The notes under the pieces were generated by a model, which saw only the letters and a list, made by a program, of their open reading frames with translations, had not been told where the DNA came from and did not search any database. Shown piece after piece: positions 7,129-9,435 of a stretch of 9,435 nt of DNA. The stretch's first letter is position 1; the number at the start of each line of letters is the position of its first letter. The stretch spans positions 1 through 9,435 of the forward strand of contig JAEYOB010000476.1 in assembly GCA_023412175.1 (NCBI GenBank), read 5' to 3'. Origin of the DNA: Pseudomonadota bacterium (GTDB lineage Bacteria > Pseudomonadota > Alphaproteobacteria > Azospirillales > Azospirillaceae). The translations under genes and the position numbers were made by a program.

Positions 7129-7239
7129 TAGCTCTGATTGAATATAGAGACGGGGGCTGTCACAAGCACGCCCTCCATACTCGCTAAAGAGACATCATCG
7201 ATCTCAAATAATATAGGCCCTCGCCCAAATGGTGAACAA
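6889..7239. other. Intergenic region of lower G+C between the GT9 fusion and the GT8-like gene
   Basis: About 350 bases with no convincing forward gene. By hand count, G+C is 22/60 in 6841-6900, 30/60 in 6901-6960, 30/60 in 7081-7140 and 27/60 in 7201-7260, against 41/60 in a sampled coding row. A GATAAT resembling a -10 box lies at 7116-7121, but the region 16-19 bases upstream (around 7092-7098, CTGAGGT) matches a -35 box poorly. I see no GC-rich hairpin followed by a T run. The region is the most likely place for a separate promoter for the two downstream genes, but no promoter can be assigned. It also includes the possible reverse-strand broken ORF. Confidence 0.55.
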
Positions 7240-8772
7240 ATGATCCACCCCTGCACCAAAAGGCCCTCGGCGCGCCAGGGCTACTTGACGCTCGCTCTCG
7301 ACAACCAGAAGTATGCGTTGCTGGCGCGGAATCTTGCTCTTTCAATCCAACATCGCGATCCGGGACGGCCGATCTCCGTCATCATTAACTCCTCAGTGTC
7401 CATCCCGGAGCGGGATCGAGGCCTGTTCGATCAGGTGATCTTGAATCCAGATGACAATGGGGTATTCGGGTGTGCGCATAAAATATTCATGTTCGACAAG
7501 TCGCCCTATGAGCAGACCCTTTTCATTGATGCGGATTCGCTTCTTATTGGCCAAGATATCGAAAAATTTTGGTCAATGCTGCAGAGCTACGATTTCACTG
7601 TTGTTGGTGACAAGGCCTACCAGGGCCATTGGGGAGGCGATCTCGACATTGGGGAGATCCGAAAGCACCTCGGCATACCTTATGTTGTGCGCATGAACAG
7701 TGGTGTAATCTACTTTAAGCGGGGCGCCGTCACCTCGCACATCGCGGAGGAAATCAAGGCAATTTTCGACGGCGCCAAGGACCTCATCTCCTCGGAGCAC
7801 CGCGCGAATGTAGGCGAGTTCGCGGACGAGCCGATCATCGGCGCGGCCATGGGGCGGCTGGGGCTGGAACCACTGCCTGCGATCACTGAGACCGGCACCC
7901 TCATGGTCATGCCGTTGAACGCGAAGGTCTGCGAGTTGAACGTCGCGACCGGCCAGACCGTGGTCGAGAAGGGGCGACATATCATGCACCCGCAGATCCT
8001 ACATTTCAGCGGAAACCCATTTCCGCGATATAAGTACATCGCCGCCGCTCGGCATTTCGGCGGCGACGTTGAAGGCATCTTCAATACGACGGGACTGGAA
8101 CGCGACCCCGCCGAGATCTGGCCGGCTGGCCGGGAGCCGGAGCGCCTCGCGTCGGAATTCGAGGCGTTCCTTGAACAGCTCGGCGGCCTCGGGTTCTTCG
8201 CGCGCGGCGGGGGCGTTTCCATCCATGACGCGTTCGGCTTATGGCTGACCCTTAAGTACCATAGCGTGACCGATGTAACCGTGGTGAGCCCGAGCCCGCG
8301 CTCTGTCGCCCAACTCTTTGCCGCTATGGCGCCGGGCCTGCCACTTGCGCTCTATGGCGGCGACGAACTGGCGGGCGGACGGGTGTCGGACGTTTCGAGC
8401 TTCGCCACCGACGCCCGATTCTGCAAGCCTAGCGCAACGAGCATGGTGTTTTTCGTCGAGGCCAACAGCTACGCCTTGGGCAGGCTCGCTCTCGCAAAGG
8501 CCAAAGGATTCCGGTTTGCGGCCTTTGTGAACAACTTCCCTATGGGCCTCGGCGCCGCCGACAGCCTCACCAAGATCGAAGGCAGGGGCGACGCCAAGAG
8601 CCGGATGCTGCGCGATTTTATCGAATGGTACGCTGTCTTCCCGCCACTTGCCGTGGTGCCGGCTCAGGTGGACAGCAATCCCGCCTTTGACGGCATCCTC
8701 GGCGCGCGGTACCCCATCCTCGGCGAGCATGCCGACCGCTACCGGTGGTTCTCTCTCTGCCGGGTCCGCTAG
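7240..8772 (+). CDS. GT8-like glycosyltransferase with an unassigned C-terminal domain
   Basis: A 510-residue predicted cytoplasmic protein. Residues 12-270 resemble GT8 retaining GT-A transferases: GYLTLALDNQKYALLARNLA (14-33) is the first strand and helix, HKIFMFDKSPYEQTLFIDAD (80-99) ends in the metal-binding D97-A98-D99, MNSGVIYFK (152-160) is the usual NSG strand, and ILHFSGNPF (253-261) gives the C-terminal histidine ligand H255. DEPIIGAAMGRLGLEPLP (196-213) fits the pre-C-terminal helix. Residues about 325-510 form a second alpha/beta-looking part (SMVFFVEANSYALGRLALAK; FRFAAFVNNFPMGLG; WYAVFPPLAVVPAQVDSN) that I cannot assign. The chosen ATG is preceded by GGTGA with a 4-base spacer. 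The same frame is open to a TTG at 7138, which would add 34 Ser/Thr/Asn-rich residues unlike the family. The stop is 3 bases before the next start. Donor and acceptor are unknown. Confidence 0.83.
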   Translation: MIHPCTKRPSARQGYLTLALDNQKYALLARNLALSIQHRDPGRPISVIINSSVSIPERDRGLFDQVILNPDDNGVFGCAHKIFMFDKSPYEQTLFIDADSLLIGQDIEKFWSMLQSYDFTVVGDKAYQGHWGGDLDIGEIRKHLGIPYVVRMNSGVIYFKRGAVTSHIAEEIKAIFDGAKDLISSEHRANVGEFADEPIIGAAMGRLGLEPLPAITETGTLMVMPLNAKVCELNVATGQTVVEKGRHIMHPQILHFSGNPFPRYKYIAAARHFGGDVEGIFNTTGLERDPAEIWPAGREPERLASEFEAFLEQLGGLGFFARGGGVSIHDAFGLWLTLKYHSVTDVTVVSPSPRSVAQLFAAMAPGLPLALYGGDELAGGRVSDVSSFATDARFCKPSATSMVFFVEANSYALGRLALAKAKGFRFAAFVNNFPMGLGAADSLTKIEGRGDAKSRMLRDFIEWYAVFPPLAVVPAQVDSNPAFDGILGARYPILGEHADRYRWFSLCRVR

Positions 8773-8775
8773 CCG

Positions 8776-9435
8776 ATGCAAGAGTTTGTGTTACCGTCTG
8801 GCGATGTCGTGGCGCGGGCCGCGCCGGCTACGCGCAGGCCCGTGGATCACTCGAACGAGAAGGTCTTGTTTGACGGGAAGGACATCCGCCTCATCGTCAA
8901 TGACAGCGGATCGGATGTCAGCCTCCTGACCTTTTCGCCGCGGCCTCAGTATCCCGGCAACAACATGGTGGGCTTCGGCCGAGACTTTATAGTCAATGAA
9001 GGCTACACCGGCGCCTATGTGATCGCCAAATGGGCGCATTGGTGGCAATCTGAGGAGGTGGATAAGGCCATCCGTATCCTCACCGGGACGAAGTGCTTCG
9101 CCGCCGCGCGCCACCGGTTGGCCTATGGCGGTAGTATGGGCGGCTTTGGCGCCCTGAAATTCGCAGCAGCCTTCGGCTGCAACTCGGCGCTGATAGTGTC
9201 CCCTCAAATCTCTGTGCAGCCCGAGCTAGCATCATTCGAGACGCGCTGGGCCGACGACATCGCGAAAATCGCGTTCCGCAATCCCGACGCGCGCACCGAT
9301 ATCTCGGCCGATTGCCGGTATCAGATCATCTACGACCCGTTCGACAGTCTGGACCGGCAGCACATCGCCATGCTCCCGGCCCACCCAAGCCTGGAGATTT
9401 GCCCGATCCCTTTCTGCGGGCACTCGCCGCTCCAG
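8776..9435 (+). CDS. Alpha/beta-hydrolase (esterase-like), 3' end outside window
   Basis: An open frame of 220 codons with no stop before the window edge, starting at ATG 8776, 3 bases after the previous stop TAG. The central motif LAYGGSMGGFGALKFAAAFG (115-134) is a serine-hydrolase nucleophile elbow of G-x-S-x-G type, with S120 as the predicted nucleophile, followed by the small-residue helix typical of the alpha/beta-hydrolase fold. Upstream, FDGKDIRLIVNDSG (32-45), LLTFSPRP (50-57) and GYTGAYVIAKWAHWW (77-91) look like the first core strands. Downstream, IIYDPFD (184-190) offers candidate acidic residues D187 or D190, and CGHSP (214-218) offers H216 as the candidate catalytic histidine. 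No signal peptide is seen, so it is probably cytoplasmic. Coupling to the GT8-like gene suggests work on the same glycan or its precursor, such as removing or transferring an acyl group. The substrate is unknown. Confidence 0.8.
   Translation, partial: MQEFVLPSGDVVARAAPATRRPVDHSNEKVLFDGKDIRLIVNDSGSDVSLLTFSPRPQYPGNNMVGFGRDFIVNEGYTGAYVIAKWAHWWQSEEVDKAIRILTGTKCFAAARHRLAYGGSMGGFGALKFAAAFGCNSALIVSPQISVQPELASFETRWADDIAKIAFRNPDARTDISADCRYQIIYDPFDSLDRQHIAMLPAHPSLEICPIPFCGHSPLQ

Noticed and set aside
7138..7239. TTG start at 7138 giving a 34-residue longer GT8-like protein
   Set aside because: No ribosome site precedes it, the extra residues are Ser/Thr/Asn-rich and unlike the family, and the ATG at 7240 sits 13 residues before the conserved first strand.

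Overview
The window is one strand of a GC-rich bacterial genome. A sampled coding row (5701-5760) is 41/60 G+C. It carries a one-directional cluster of surface-polysaccharide or glycoconjugate genes. High G+C, strong G/C preference at third codon positions, and the module types present fit an alphaproteobacterium. Those modules are tandem GWxxD-type domains, TPR-linked glycosyltransferases and a DUF6165-like protein, which together point towards Rhodospirillales or Azospirillaceae. That taxonomic placement is inference.

Layout, all on the + strand. (1) 1-320: the C-terminal end of a bifunctional mannose-1-phosphate guanylyltransferase / mannose-6-phosphate isomerase (ManC/AlgA type), which supplies GDP-mannose. 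(2) 368-2473: a 701-residue protein with an acidic disordered N-terminus, two copies of a beta-rich module found in alphaproteobacterial glycosyltransferase loci, a TPR-like helical region and an unassigned C-terminal domain. (3) 2475-3371: a GT-A-type glycosyltransferase with an EDD metal motif, starting one base after the previous stop. (4) 3410-3826: a small DUF6165-like protein. (5) 3865-6888: a 1007-residue fusion of a GT9 (heptosyltransferase-like) domain, a helical linker and a C-terminal GT-B/GT4-like module that appears to lack its catalytic glutamates. (6) 6889-7239: the only sizeable gap, with lower G+C and a possible broken reverse-strand ORF. (7) 7240-8772: a GT8-like glycosyltransferase with a DAD motif and an unrecognised C-terminal domain. 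(8) 8776 to the window end: an alpha/beta-hydrolase with a GGSMGG nucleophile elbow, cut off by the window edge.

Genes 2 to 5 are spaced 1 to 38 bases apart and probably form one transcription unit, possibly continuing from manC. Genes 7 and 8 are coupled (3 bases apart) and may be a second unit after the gap. A reasonable reading is that ManC makes an activated sugar, three or four glycosyltransferases build a glycan, and the hydrolase trims or esterifies/deesterifies it. The acceptor (LPS core, O-antigen, exopolysaccharide or protein) cannot be read from the sequence. No RNA genes, CRISPR arrays, complete insertion sequences or convincing terminators were found.
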